Assembly (NCBI GenBank): GCA_000320545.1
Contig: ADNK01002886.1
Location: 1 to 33,843 of the forward strand
DNA: 33,843 nt
From: Bigelowiella natans CCMP2755
Lineage: Eukaryota > Cercozoa > Chlorarachniophyceae
Reading direction: 5' to 3'
The position numbers and the translations under genes are program-made. The notes beneath the pieces are model-generated. The model was given only the letters and a program-made list of their open reading frames with translations, had not been told where the DNA came from and did no database searches. Every line of letters begins with the position of its first letter. Position 1 is the first letter of the stretch. Below are positions 18,542-29,120 of this stretch, one piece after another.

Positions 18542-20441
18542 CACTGTTTGTGTGTGGGAATATTTTTTTCCATTCATACGCACATTCACGTCACAAACAC
18601 ACACCTGACTGTATGCACATTTTGCAGATCTTGCGATTGCGGTGCGAAATTCAAAACGGAGGTCCTGCTCGAAAGTACCTTCAAATTGCAATGAGGAAGT
18701 TGGAGACTGCCAAAACCAAAAAATAAAGAAAAATCGCCCTTCACTGTGAAATAAAAACTGGCATACTGAATACAAAAATGTAACCACACGTGTTTCTGTG
18801 TCCATGTGTGTGTGTAGTTTTTGTTCATGCATTTTTTCCATAGAAAATTGACACGCACATGATCGAGGAAAAATACGCACATGTGCATCAGTGAAGTACG
18901 CATGGGATGTGCGCCAAAATTTCGTGCATGCCTGTAGAAAATCTGACTCAATGCACATGTGCGTGCACATTTGACCAATTCTTAGATCGGAATATGGCCT
19001 CAGTACTCTGATCCTAATCTGAAGTAATGCAAAGCGTATGATTTGTTATTTACATTCAAAGCGAAGCTGGACCCATTTGCGTGGCATCTGACTTGTTTGT
19101 GTATGGACATGAGAGAAAGAAATTTTACCGATGCTGTCCACTCTTTTTCAACGGTTGGAGAGGTCGTTGGGGCAACCTATTATACATGCATATTTGTTAG
19201 GTTACATCAAAAGAAGGATGCGTTTGTAAAACAGGCTTACACTACGGGCTTACATTATGGTTGATTCAGTACCAAAAACAGTGTGTGCGCGAGCACGTGC
19301 TCATACGTACATGTTACAACGACACAATGAGAAATGATACTGTGGCGGGGCTGTCGGTGATAGGAGATGCTGTCGTGGGCGCGTAGGTCGAGGGGCTGTA
19401 AGTTGTGGGGCTGTCGGTAATAGGAGATGCCGAGGGGCTGTCAGTTGTGGGGCTGTCGGTAATAGGAGATGCCGAGGGGCTGTCAGTTGTGGGGCTGTCG
19501 GTAATAGGAGATGCCGAGGGGCTGTAAGTTGCGGGGCTGTCGGTGATGGGAGATGCCGAGGGGCTGTAAGTTGCGGGGCTGTCGGTGATAGGTGATGCCG
19601 AGGGGCTGTCAGTTGTGGGGCTGTCAGTGATGGGAGATACTGTCGGAGCGGAAGTGCCCTGAAAACCTTCAATCACAAGAATGTAATCTGCATCATACGG
19701 AGCACAGTATGCCTTTTTGCCGTCGACACTTATGCAAGTAAAATACTGGTCTGCACTATCGTACTTTGTTGGTCCATTCACGGCGGCGGTAGCGTTCATC
19801 TTGAGAATATAATTCAGCATCGTATGGAGCGCAAAAACCTGGGTCATCTAAGACAACACAAGAAATTTTCTTTCATACCCAATTACTGGGACTACTTCCG
19901 GCAACATGGTATTCCGTGTACGAACGGGTCAGAGTATCAAAGATGATGCTTTTGGCATTTGAATTGTAACGCGCACACATAATGTTAGTGCCAATAGTCC
20001 TGCAGCATCTAGTAAATTTTGTACTACTACTAGGGCTGAGTAAGGTAATATTTGCGTTTATAGTGTTTATTTGGAGAATCGCCGATGCCCAATAATTAAA
20101 ACAATATACGTCGGTTCCCACTGCGGAGCAAGCTACCCATCTCTGGGCACTCATTGCATCGTAATCGTGGTTGTAGAACACTGTGATATTCTCAGTCTGT
20201 GTATCCACCTTCATCGGAAAGACTGTCGAGTAGGGAGCGCACCAAATGCTGGTGCCTACGACGCAACATCCTACATACTTACTCATTATGTCATTATGTA
20301 ACTCCCTCCCAGAAACATATCTTTCAGTGAGGTTTGTGGGCTTTAGCTGGGTGTTGGTGACGTTCATGCTATCGATCTTCAACACGTACGGGGCTGATTA
20401 GATGCACACATTTGAACATGTAAACACTTGTGAGCACATTA

Positions 20442-20474
<33 letters not shown>

Positions 20475-20983
20475 CGCGCACGCGCGTGTTTACGTGCATT
20501 TGTTGGGAAAAAAGTACCGGTATACGGAATGCACCACACATTGGTGCCAACTGCATGACAGCTACGGTAGGAACCACCAGCAGTAATACTCACTGGAATG
20601 TGAAGGTGGTTTAACAGACTGCAATTTCCTGCCGTTGTGTTGATCATTAAAACATACTCGGCCCCGAAGGGAGCGCAAAAAATGTTGGACCCCACAGCTT
20701 GACAACTTGCGTACGCCTTTTCCACATTACTTATAAGGGGTTCGATGATGGTCTCTACAGCATCGTTTGTAGTGTCGATCTTGATGAGGGGGGTTGTAGC
20801 GCCACTCTTACCATACGGAGGACACCAAATTGTAGTGCCGACGTAGGCACAAGTCTGGTAATTTTCATCGTTTAGAAAGCTGGTGTTCATCAGCTGGTAG
20901 GACCAACTAGCCAAACTGCGCATCGGCATCATGAGGACTAGCAAAAGCAGTGCATGTGGAGGAGGTCGAGTAGCAGGAGCCAT
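17222..20983 (-). CDS. Predicted surface receptor: signal peptide, eight propeller-like repeats, Pro/Ser/Thr stalk, TM helix, short tail
   Basis: Exons (minus): 20983-20518, 20393-19341 (see the defect entry at 19804-19878), 17573-17510, 17337-17222 (TGA 17224-17222); phases agree at each join. ATG 20983 gives a signal peptide (hydrophobic ALLLLVLMM, cleavage near SLA-SW). Eight repeats of about 40-50 residues follow, each with C, eight or nine residues, then C-x-P-Y/F or a variant (for example SCQAVGSNIFCAPFGAEYVL, SCHAVGTNVWCIPY, CCVVGTSIWCAPY), then an L-x-I-[DN]-like strand and many N-glycosylation sequons. Such repeats suggest a beta-propeller. Next are the SPITDSPTTDSPSA stalk, a TM helix (VGLVIGIVVAIFAIICFIAG) and a tail of about 35 residues. 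The 1.77-kb last-but-one intron may hide more exons. The ligand is unknown. Confidence 0.7.
17510..17573 (-). other. Transmembrane-helix exon of the receptor
   Basis: The acceptor ATCCACAG precedes ATC AAC GTG, and the donor is GTTTCT at 17509. It encodes INVGLVIGIVVAIFAIICFIA. It starts in phase 0, matching the stalk end at 19341, and ends in phase 1, matching the tail exon 17337-17222, which encodes the charged tail beginning YYFRNCFNVQKNEKHESVP. The TM is therefore linked to the stalk by phase and topology, not by direct evidence. Confidence 0.65.
17741..17831. repeat. Compound (CA)n(GA)n microsatellite
   Basis: CA units followed by GA units on the plus strand, inside the large receptor intron. 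Same order as at 5959-6033. Confidence 0.9.
18314..18541. repeat. (GC)n/(CA)n and (GT)n tracts
   Basis: GCGCGC then CA units at 18314-18364 and GT units at 18508-18541, both in the large receptor intron. Confidence 0.9.
18628..18726 (+). CDS. Candidate last exon of an unrecognised plus-strand gene
   Basis: A strong acceptor (CATTTTGCAG) precedes 32 codons ending in TAA 18724-18726, with AATAAA at 18750-18755 downstream. The peptide contains NGGPARKYLQIAMRKLETAK and a lysine-rich end, a plausible amphipathic helix. No upstream exons could be found on this strand between 17600 and 18600, and it lies inside the proposed minus-strand receptor intron. Either it is a nested gene, the receptor intron is wrongly drawn, or this is chance. 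Confidence 0.3.
   Translation: MLRLRCEIQNGGPARKYLQIAMRKLETAKTKK
19340..19645 (-). repeat. 42-bp coding minisatellite (receptor stalk)
   Basis: The GGAGATG-containing unit recurs at 19423, 19465, 19507, 19549, 19591 and 19633, exactly 42 bases apart, about seven units with few substitutions. Each encodes SPITDSP(T/A)T(D/Y)SPSA on the minus strand, an O-glycosylation-type stalk. The period is a multiple of three, so copy number can change without frameshift. Confidence 0.92.
19804..19878 (-). other. Defect or 31-nt micro-intron in receptor repeat 7
   Basis: Read straight through, the repeat frame has TGA at 19875-19873, then continues as ISCVVLDDPGFCAPYDAE with correct cysteine spacing, then needs a one-base shift near 19804-19814 to reach ILKMNATAAV. 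Alternatively an intron GTATGA...CTTAG at 19878-19848 (31 nt) keeps one open frame but replaces the conserved CAPY strand with unrelated residues. Confidence 0.6.
20441..20486. repeat. (GT)n(GC)n tract in the first receptor intron
   Basis: GT units followed by GC/AC alternation, a Z-DNA-prone sequence, occupy much of the 124-bp intron 20394-20517. Confidence 0.85.
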
Positions 20984-21104
20984 CTCGCAGTTATGGTTTA
21001 ATGGCACGGTCGGGCTTTCAATGTGAAAATCTCCGTTGTTCAATTTGCTTTGGTGGAAATGGGCGACATGACTTGTTCGCAGAAGAGCCGCATATGCCCA
21101 GAGG

Positions 21105-21150
<46 letters not shown>

Positions 21151-21423
21151 TTTTTTTCTATTACGCGCTAGTATACAGTATGCTCCAGTTACCACTGAAT
21201 AGAAGGCTTAGAAAGCATCAAACTAGATAAACTGATATGGGAGACTGAAATTGGATGCGGACACTCATGAGCAAAACACGGATGATTTTTGTCCTGCAAA
21301 TGCCCGTTTAACATTAGATATTAATCTTGCTGCGATTTATCACGAGGGCTACATTGTTATTTGTACTAGCTTAGAAAGCTGTATCTTACAATGAAGGAAA
21401 TTCGTTGTTTGAACTACTACTAG
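20984..21423. promoter_or_regulatory. Shared upstream region of the divergent receptor and P450 genes
   Basis: The receptor ATG (20983, minus) faces the P450. A (CT)n tract lies at 21111-21147. A possible first P450 exon, ATG 21059 to donor 21104 (MGDMTCSQKSRICPE), would leave only 75 bp between the two start codons. No TATA-like element stands out. Confidence 0.35.
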
Positions 21424-23000
21424 GTTAGAAAACAACTAGATCTCCCACCAGGCCGCGTAGGAGCGATAGGCTTGAGAGAGACAGCAGCTTACATGAAAGA
21501 CGGTGAAGATTATCTGAAAGGTAAGATGAAGATAAATCATACTGATTTATACTGTTATATGCTATATATAAGTATGACTCATATTTTGTTTCCAGAGCGT
21601 GTTGAAATGCACGGTCCGGTCTTTAAAACTGGGCTATTTTTCCGCCCAACAGTGATGGTAGGCTCAAAGGCTGCAGTCCGCGACTTTCTACCTGTTGAAC
21701 CTAGTGTCTCTGAAAGTTCTCTACCTCCATCCTTTGTCCAGCTTCATACGCCTTACTCGGCGCTGAATCAAAAGGGAGATCAGCTTAAGGCTACCCGTGC
21801 AGTTTACTCTGAAATTCTTGGCAAGGAAGCTTTGTTGAGCTATTGGCCACAGATTCGGGCAAATATGGTTCAATCGGTGGAGGATGGTCTTTCAGCATAA
21901 TCCAATGGAGACAATATAAGGACACCAATTCGTGACGGAGTGCTTGGCCTTTACTTTCAACTGTGGATGGGTTTGAACGTGAACGACAGAAATAAAAAAC
22001 TTTTTACGGATTTCAATGCAGGACTACTATCCCCTATGCCAATAAATCTACCATGGACAGCATTTGGCAAAGCAATGAGAGCTCGTGAAACAATATGCGC
22101 GGAGACGAAGGCACTTATCGAGTCTCATATCCGTGATGGAAAAAACCAAGGTTTTGACTTATTTACGAAGGTACTCTCTCAAGCAAGGGACGAAAGCGGC
22201 AAACCCTGGAGCACACACCGTATGTCGATAGTAAGCTTGCTATTTGTGTGGGGAGCTTACGAGGAGACTGCTGCCGTGATAACCAACACATTGAGATTGC
22301 TAAGCTTGCACCCCGAATATGTGCCCAAGATTCGAAAAGAGCTTGAGGAATTCGCGCCTAATGGTGTAGGAGAGGCTTCGTTGAAAGACTTGGCCTCGAT
22401 GAGGTAGTGATAGGATAAAACAAAGAAGGAAAGCCAGATGGATCTTGTTGATACGTGCACGCAATAATATATTCTGTATAATGCTGCTAAATCACTGTGT
22501 GTATTACTAATAAGCAGAGTTTTTGCTGAAAAGCAGTGTCTATTCTTCTTATTCCTCCTCCTCCTCCTCTCAGCTTTCTTAGGGCATGTGTCAAGGAGGG
22601 AATCCGATTAATACCTCCAAGTGGTGGTGGCATGAGAGTAACAACTCAAGATATTGAATTGGCTGGTTATCGTATTCCAAAGGGCTGGGTAGTTACTGCA
22701 GATCCACGAATAGCTAACAAGCAAGAAGATATCTTCGGAAGAGATATCGACAGCTATAACCCCGAGAGGTTCATTCAAAAGCGCTTTACTTCAAACGAGT
22801 TTTTCCCTGGTGGAATAGGATCGCATGCTTGCCCAGGAATTGAAATGTCAGAATTGGTTTCCATGACATACTTAGCTTCTTTCATGGAGAATTTCAGCTC
22901 GTGGGAACAAACAGCTGGGACTAGCTTAGCTTGGAGTTACATTCCTTTCCAAGTAATGACAAATTTTCAGGTAAACCTAAAGCGCCGCACTGATCCATAG
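21424..23000 (+). pseudogene. Cytochrome P450, CYP85-clan-like, with one in-frame TAA
   Basis: Heme-thiolate monooxygenase, probably bound to the endoplasmic reticulum. Exons: about 21424-21520, 21596-22403, 22574-23000 (TAG 22998-23000), phases consistent. Motifs: LPPGRVGAIG hinge, RVEMHGPVFKTGLFFRPTVM (typical of the CYP26/CYP51/CYP120 side), I-helix WGAYEETAAVI, K-helix KEGIR (ExxR), and heme loop FFPGGIGSHACPGIEMSE with the Cys ligand. From the hinge on, the length (about 437 codons) is complete. TAA at 21898-21900 interrupts an otherwise open 808-bp exon: GLSA, stop, SNGDNIRTPIRDGVLG. CAA to TAA is one transition. The N-terminal anchor is not identified unless exon 21059-21103 belongs here. 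Substrate unknown. Confidence 0.85.
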
Positions 23001-24415
23001 CTCCCCGGCAAACAATTTGTCTCCAAAAAAACCTTTTCGTAAAATAGAATTTTAAAAATAGACATCCCAAAAATCTTCTCCTTAAATGGAATTATAGATA
23101 TGTAAACGGTAGATAAGGAAATTCCCTACAAATGTCACATTTATACATATTTGTATGTTTGTTGAGCGCCCATAAAGTCTTAGCTACTGTAGAGATCAAT
23201 GGCATAGTAAAATGTTTGGTCAGTAATTTTTTTGGTCATTATCTTCACAATCCATGCCTCCTACGGCACATATGAATATCTGAAATCGCCACGTGTGCTG
23301 ACCGACACATGCATGACAATGAACAACGTGACACATGGTATATGTGTGACTGCGGTGTTCCTTCTCAACTGCTTTCTGGCACTTTCTCAAACGGTCCACG
23401 ATCCGAACGTATTGCTGTAACTTATGTACCGTTTGTGCTGGGCATCGCACAGCAGCGTAGTCTAGTAGTGCCGCATGGAAAACGGCGAGCCACACGTGGA
23501 ACGTTCTTCAACGTTCAAGTAGGGGCACCTAGTCGGAGGCGTTCTGGCTTTATGCATTCGGACGTCGAGACAAGTTGTCATTGGTAAAGGTTTCCTGTTG
23601 GCGCGGCAAAACTTTTGGAAACTTGTGTCCTGCTAGGCTTTGTTGTGCCCTGTTGGGAGTGATCAACGTGCGCACATGATGCTGCTAAGTGCACAACACA
23701 ACGTGACGGGGCACCAAAGCGAGCATGTCTAACAACAGCATGCGTGCGCAAGCAGCGACAAAACAAAACGGTTGCGATGACTCGATGACCACTTGCATTG
23801 TGTGTCGCATTGGCACTCGAATCGAACTGTGTCATCGCACTGCAGTCGCATGTTTCTTTGGAGTGCGGGCCCCAGCAAGGTCTCAAGCTAGCAGGTCTTT
23901 GTAGTTATACATCATCCTGATATGTACACACATGTCGCGCCTGCAGCTGTGCGCACGCTGAGCACGTGTGACATGGCAGAATGGCAGATGCGCATGGAAC
24001 CGGCCATGCAGCGCTGCAGCGTGTAGCGCACACATTGGCATTTGAAGCTACACGTGCCATGCGCATTTGCAGCGTTGCGATGCACATGTCTAGATGTGTC
24101 TCTATTCATCACTGCTTGCATGCATGAACAGTACTAGAGCACTATAGGAGCTACATTCAACTAGTAAATTGACCATTCGAAATTTTTTTTTTCTTCGATG
24201 CATCCGTCTCATGAACGCGGTTTTGGCTCACAATTTCATCAATGAAGCGAGCTAAAGCTACGCACACGTTCATGTGCTGACGTATCATCTATGCTGCAGT
24301 CATATCGTGCTGTCTATCTCTGATGAAACCAGATATCGAACATGTTGACTGCTCGAGGGACATGATTATTTACTCCTTCCATTAGGTGCGTACTATCCGA
24401 ATCTACATACCGTAA
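23001..24415. other. Intergenic, no recognisable gene
   Basis: The first 220 bases are an AT-rich P450 3' region. From about 23400 to 24130 the sequence is again dense in GCATG, CACATG and GCAGC words like 6890-8060. The remainder down to the hydrolase end shows no coding signal. Short frames here have skewed residues and no family resemblance. Confidence 0.5.
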
Positions 24416-26146
24416 TTAGTTTATGCCCCTGATCGCTGAAGGAATATTATATGACCACTGGCAGATGGGTATTGGATGTGGTTTTGGATACACGTCATGA
24501 GAGCAGTTCAGTCTCGGCAATCCAAGTACTCCCAAAACTGCATCATATACGCGGCAACTAACGTCTCGCATTGCGAAGTCATTATCCCTTACATCCGCGA
24601 GAGAGCAGTTCATACCCTTGGCGGAGTTGTGAGAAAGACATATTCCGAATGGTATTGCCCCATCGCTGAGTCCACAGAGAGGTGATGTACCACTTGCCCA
24701 ATCCATACCTGCATGGCCAATAAGAAGCACTTCTCGTGGGTCAACGGAAGGGTCGCGCATTTTCCATGGTGCAGGTGATAAAATCAAACCCTTCCCGTAG
24801 TAGCAACTAGGACACCATTTATTTTCAAGCGGTTTGAATTCCTGCATGGCTTGCATACTTGCGTTCGAGACAAGCTGTAACGTAAAAAGATCCCACCAGT
24901 AATTCGCTAAGTTTTGACCCGTGCTGGCAATGTTACCGCAGGTCCACCCATTTAAACATGAGTATTGAATCATGTCCGAATACAAATTGTATGAATAAAT
25001 TTTGGAGTACACCGCTCTATAGCTAAGGTATTGGTGCGATATATTATCATATTTGGTGCACGGCCCTCCTTTTGGAAAGATGGTATCAACGTATCTCGAT
25101 TGGAGATTTTCTGGTATTATTGCTTTTTGATCGAAATCCTCCCAACTCTCAAAACCATGAACCTAATGATGAGGGTGGGCCGAAAATGAAAAAGAAATAA
25201 CAACAGTTAGAAGAAATATTATTGAGGCGGTAAGCTTTCTACAGTAGTCAATGCTCGATGATCTGTTTCAGAAAATAAAGGATGTTACGTTTACGTTAAC
25301 TGACCTCTACTAAAGCAAGTCCAAGGAGCATATAGCCAATTGAAGAGTAGTATGCACAAGATCCTGGCTGGAAGAATAAGTACACGAATGAGAATTAACA
25401 TTTTTCTTCACCAGAGAAGTCGGTGTAATGTTTAGCGCATTAGGAATAATTCTATTCGTTGTTGCTACCTGACAGATAAGTGTTTTGTTGACGCTCCAAA
25501 TGTAATCTATCGGTGTAATATCATCATTGGGATGATGAATAGTAAATTGTGCAGCAGCTTCGTCGTCGTAATCCTGAATACCACTGGTCATTGACATTAA
25601 ATGATCGATTGTCACATCTTGCACGCTGCTTCCCCATAGGCTGCCCATGCTGCTCTTATTTAGTCGCATCAAAACAGGGTCAACATATTTCGAGGCTCTG
25701 TCTTCCAAAGACATCAACCCCTTCTCGCAGCATTGCAATATCGCAGCTGCTGTCCAACTTTTGGTCGTGGAACCTGAGGGAATGCGAGTGTGTGTGGTTA
25801 TTGGAACTTTGCTCCAGATATCGTCCACTCCAGCCACTAATGACGAAGAACCGATTTGATTCGAGAATCCGAAGCTGAACGACGTATTATATAGCTGTGC
25901 AAATTCGTCCAATATCGGCTGCACTACTGCATTGATGTCATCAATTACAACTTGCTCTCGAAGCTCGACACCATTACTGGGTTCAACGGTAATCGGCGTG
26001 AATCTTGCTATTGAGCTCTCAAAATAGTCTGATCTTGTATTCGTAGTTGCAGAATATCGTATACGGCTCACTTTTAAGGGTAAAGGCTCACTCACAGCTA
26101 TGAGAAGAAAGTAAATAGTAAGCATGGTTTTCCTGATTGGCCCCAT
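24416..26146 (-). CDS. Secreted serine hydrolase of the class C beta-lactamase / PBP4* family
   Basis: Exons (minus): 26146-25469, 25367-25305, 25162-24416 (TAA 24418-24416), all phase 0, 495 residues. ATG 26146 gives a clean signal peptide (RKTMLTIYFLLIAV); an upstream in-frame ATG at 26233 would bury it. Nucleophile motif S-x-x-K in RIPSGSTTKSWTAAAI; second motif region SGIQDYDD and YYSSIGYMLLGLAL, where the family usually has Y-x-N and YSNxGY; third motif HAG in LLIGHAGMDWASGTSPL, replacing KTG as is usual in eukaryotic and esterase-like members. Many Cys and N-x-S/T sites fit an extracellular enzyme. Such proteins are peptidases, esterases or amidases more often than true beta-lactamases; the substrate cannot be read from sequence. 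Confidence 0.85.
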
Positions 26147-26289
26147 GGGGTGGTGGCCGGATGGCCTGATGGGATGAATACATGGCGCGACTTGATGCTC
26201 GTTGAGAAAAGAAACGCAACTGATTTTTACCATGCGACAACACTATCATCTGTGACTAGCTAGAAAATCCTGGGAAAAAAATGACTGAA

Positions 26290-26466
26290 ACGCCGACACA
26301 TTCGGACAAAAATAAATTTTGCAGATCATCTTCGGATGGAAACATATCGGACACATTATTCGGACAAAAATTATAGGTCATCTTCGGACACATGTCGGAC
26401 ACCTTCGGAGACTCTAGATCTAAGAGACACATAATCTTCGGACACATTCGGACGCGTCATCCGACA
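26290..26466. repeat. Degenerate tandem repeat built on TTCGGACA
   Basis: Three diverged units of about 50-70 bp begin near 26291, 26347 and 26396, each with ATTCGGACA and ATCTTCGGA blocks. About ten TCGGA cores occur in 180 bp. It lies upstream of the hydrolase gene (its 5' side). Confidence 0.65.
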
Positions 26467-28067
26467 TAATTTATTTATTTATTCATATGTAAAAATAGAC
26501 TACATAAATTTACATATTTTTTTTCATGAAATAATCTATAAATTTTCTCAAGCAACCAAAGTCTCCGATCGAAGGAGGAACAACAGACAACAAATAATGG
26601 CTTTGGTTTACATGTTACGACAACACATTGTGTGTGTGTTAGTGAGTGAGTGGCAGGTTATTGTCGCATTAGACGTCAGTACGAGTAGCACTAAGTTACG
26701 AGTACTAAGTTGCCGAAGCTAGTCGGACATTACTGCAGAGTAATAACAACGGAGGGGAGGAGGAGGAGGAGAAGAGGGTAGCAATTGAGAATGTAGTTGT
26801 CGTAGCTGCTTTTCAGCGCCAATTTCAGAACGGAAAATGAGGCCCATCTCTTGCGACTTCCGTGTTGAATGTGGGAGGTGCGAACAAGAGGAGGAGCGTG
26901 CAGATTGCCAGGTCATCTGCACTATCTTCACATTCAAGGATACTCAGATTCATGAATGTTCACATGGATTTGTTATGCTCGTTTGTGCGCGTTTGTGTTT
27001 TGAGATGCGAACATGGGTATGGCTTGAACATGCACCGATGAAAAATGAACAAAGACTAGAAATATCATTGTGCACAGGAGAAGCTCTGACGAGTTAATTA
27101 TTCTTCTACTGCTTGATTAGATTCTTTGGATAACATGGACAGTACTTTATGGATTGGTAGGCGCAGGGATGCTTTGGCAGAATTTCTTCCATGATTCAGG
27201 GCAACCTAAGCTTCTAAAAAGGGTGACGATCAAATAGAATTTGAAGTCTAGAATCCGTATATATATCGTTCTTTTATGTCAGTCTTGCTCCTTTTCAGAC
27301 AATAGATAATTATTTGTATTGAAGTTTTTGCTTTTTTAATCAAGGTTCTAAATCTGTGGGCTATTGCATGCTTCTTTCGCGTGGGGGGGGGGGTACGTAG
27401 CACAAAGGATGTTATCTAATACTATTCGACATGTCTTTCCTTTGAAACTATCTGCGAAAAACAACCAATAGTAATATGAAACTTGGTTATTTCCAATGCA
27501 GAAAAGGCACTTTCACTTCACTCATTTTTCATTAATAATATTGTTGCAGACAATTCTCTCTTTGCAAATGGACACGAAGGTATGTACCGTTGCTTTTTAT
27601 GACATACGTTGTGAGCGCATAGAACATTAGAAAGCATCATCAATTGGCGTTAGGTTAATCCTATTATAATGGAGTTTCTATGGCACGTGGTGTGGCTCTC
27701 TGGATGTTTCGCCCTAACGTAGCATTCATACAATATGTACTATGTGCTAAATATGGAAACCAACGATGATAAACAATTGATCTTAAAATATCTTATTGTA
27801 ATTACGAGAGCAACAATTTTGCGTAAAATCTAAGATAAAATTTATGGAACGTGATTGATATGAGCTATTATCTTAGTATCCTCTCCAAGATCATAATATA
27901 CCTTCAGCAAACAGACTCATAGTTTCATATCAACATGTGTGCGCGCGCATATGTGTATGTGATTATGTATGATTAGTGTTGTTGTCTTCGTGGGATATAT
28001 CCTCTTTCTGGATGTTGTAGTAATAATAATATAATAATAATAATAATAATAATGATGATGATATTAG
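26467..28067. other. Intergenic or undefined 5' part of the membrane-protein gene
   Basis: Contains an ATG-started frame 26837-26911 (RPISCDFRVECGRCEQEE, then a CCAG/GTCATC donor) and a possible 30-bp exon at 27550-27579 (TTGCAG acceptor, GTATGT donor). Phases do not link the two securely. The rest is AT-rich, with a run of ten G near 27384 and (TAA)n at 28018-28053. Confidence 0.35.
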
Positions 28068-29076
28068 GTATTTCATCGTCATGTTGATGAACGCAGTCTT
28101 TTCTGCTGTCGGGAGAAAGTTCGAGTCACGATATGCGGTCATTGGAAGAAATTATGGGAGTATTACTAGACTTTATGTGGAATTTCCTCTGTCATCTGAA
28201 AATGGCATGTAGTGTCTTAACACTACTACAATGTTATGTTCTGATTGAGTCCTCTTGTTCGTCATCATCTACAAATTGTTGTGCTCATCAGGTTGCGACG
28301 GTTGTAAGTTTCTTCAACGCCATATGGGCGATGGTATTCTTGGTGTTGTCGATCTACGACGGTTCTCAGGATGGCTGGCCTCTGTCAACAAATAGCGTGC
28401 AGTGGTGTGTATTTTTTATTATCTACACATGCTACAATAAACTACTACTACTACTACTACTATTACTACTACTGTTTCAACCTGAATCTCACTTCATAAG
28501 GGCAGCAGCAAGCCATCCTCCCACTCCTACTATTACGACCTTACTGCTACTACCAATACTGCTATTTGTACCACGCAGGTTTTGTTGGATGGCATGTGCT
28601 CTTTACTTGTTAGCAGGCACTTCGTATGTTGTCAACAGATTTTCATCATTTCTCACTTCCGAAAACGGGAGGGGGGTTAATCCCGACGGCAAGGTGTTCG
28701 TGAGACTACTGACAATTTTCCACACCACAATAGTATTACATTGAGAACAATGAAAACTACATAATTATTATTTTCAGATGCTATGTAGAAACATCTGTTT
28801 AACTCTCCCTCCCCCCCAAAAAGAAATCTCTCTCTCCTTGCCAGCCATCACCAATTTCCTGAAATGATAAAAAATTGTCCATCCGTCGTTCTTTGAGTGA
28901 GGTTTACTAATTGTGTGATGTTGTGTAAGATCTGGCAGCTCTTTATGGATTTGAAGCTGTTTTCACGTGCGATCGTTGTGGGACTGGCTGCATACTCAGG
29001 ATTGCTGTTTAGTTTAGGGGTCTTAACCTCTTTTTATCGGTAAGGCGGAGTACTAATATATCTATATCTTAATGTA

Positions 29077-29120
<44 letters not shown>

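Noticed and set aside
19314-19340. Receptor ending right after the stalk (VSFLIVSL then TAA)
   Set aside because: A GTATCA donor at 19340 in phase 0 matches the TM exon at 17573 in phase 0; a receptor with signal peptide and stalk is better completed by a TM helix. It remains an alternative.
21940-22407. Separate gene starting MLGLYFQLW
   Set aside because: The first codon is GTG and the frame is continuous with the upstream P450 sequence except for one TAA, so it is the same gene.
28110-28140. tRNA-like T-arm sequence (GTTCGAGTCAC)
   Set aside because: No matching acceptor, D or anticodon stems were found around it, and it falls in a coding exon.
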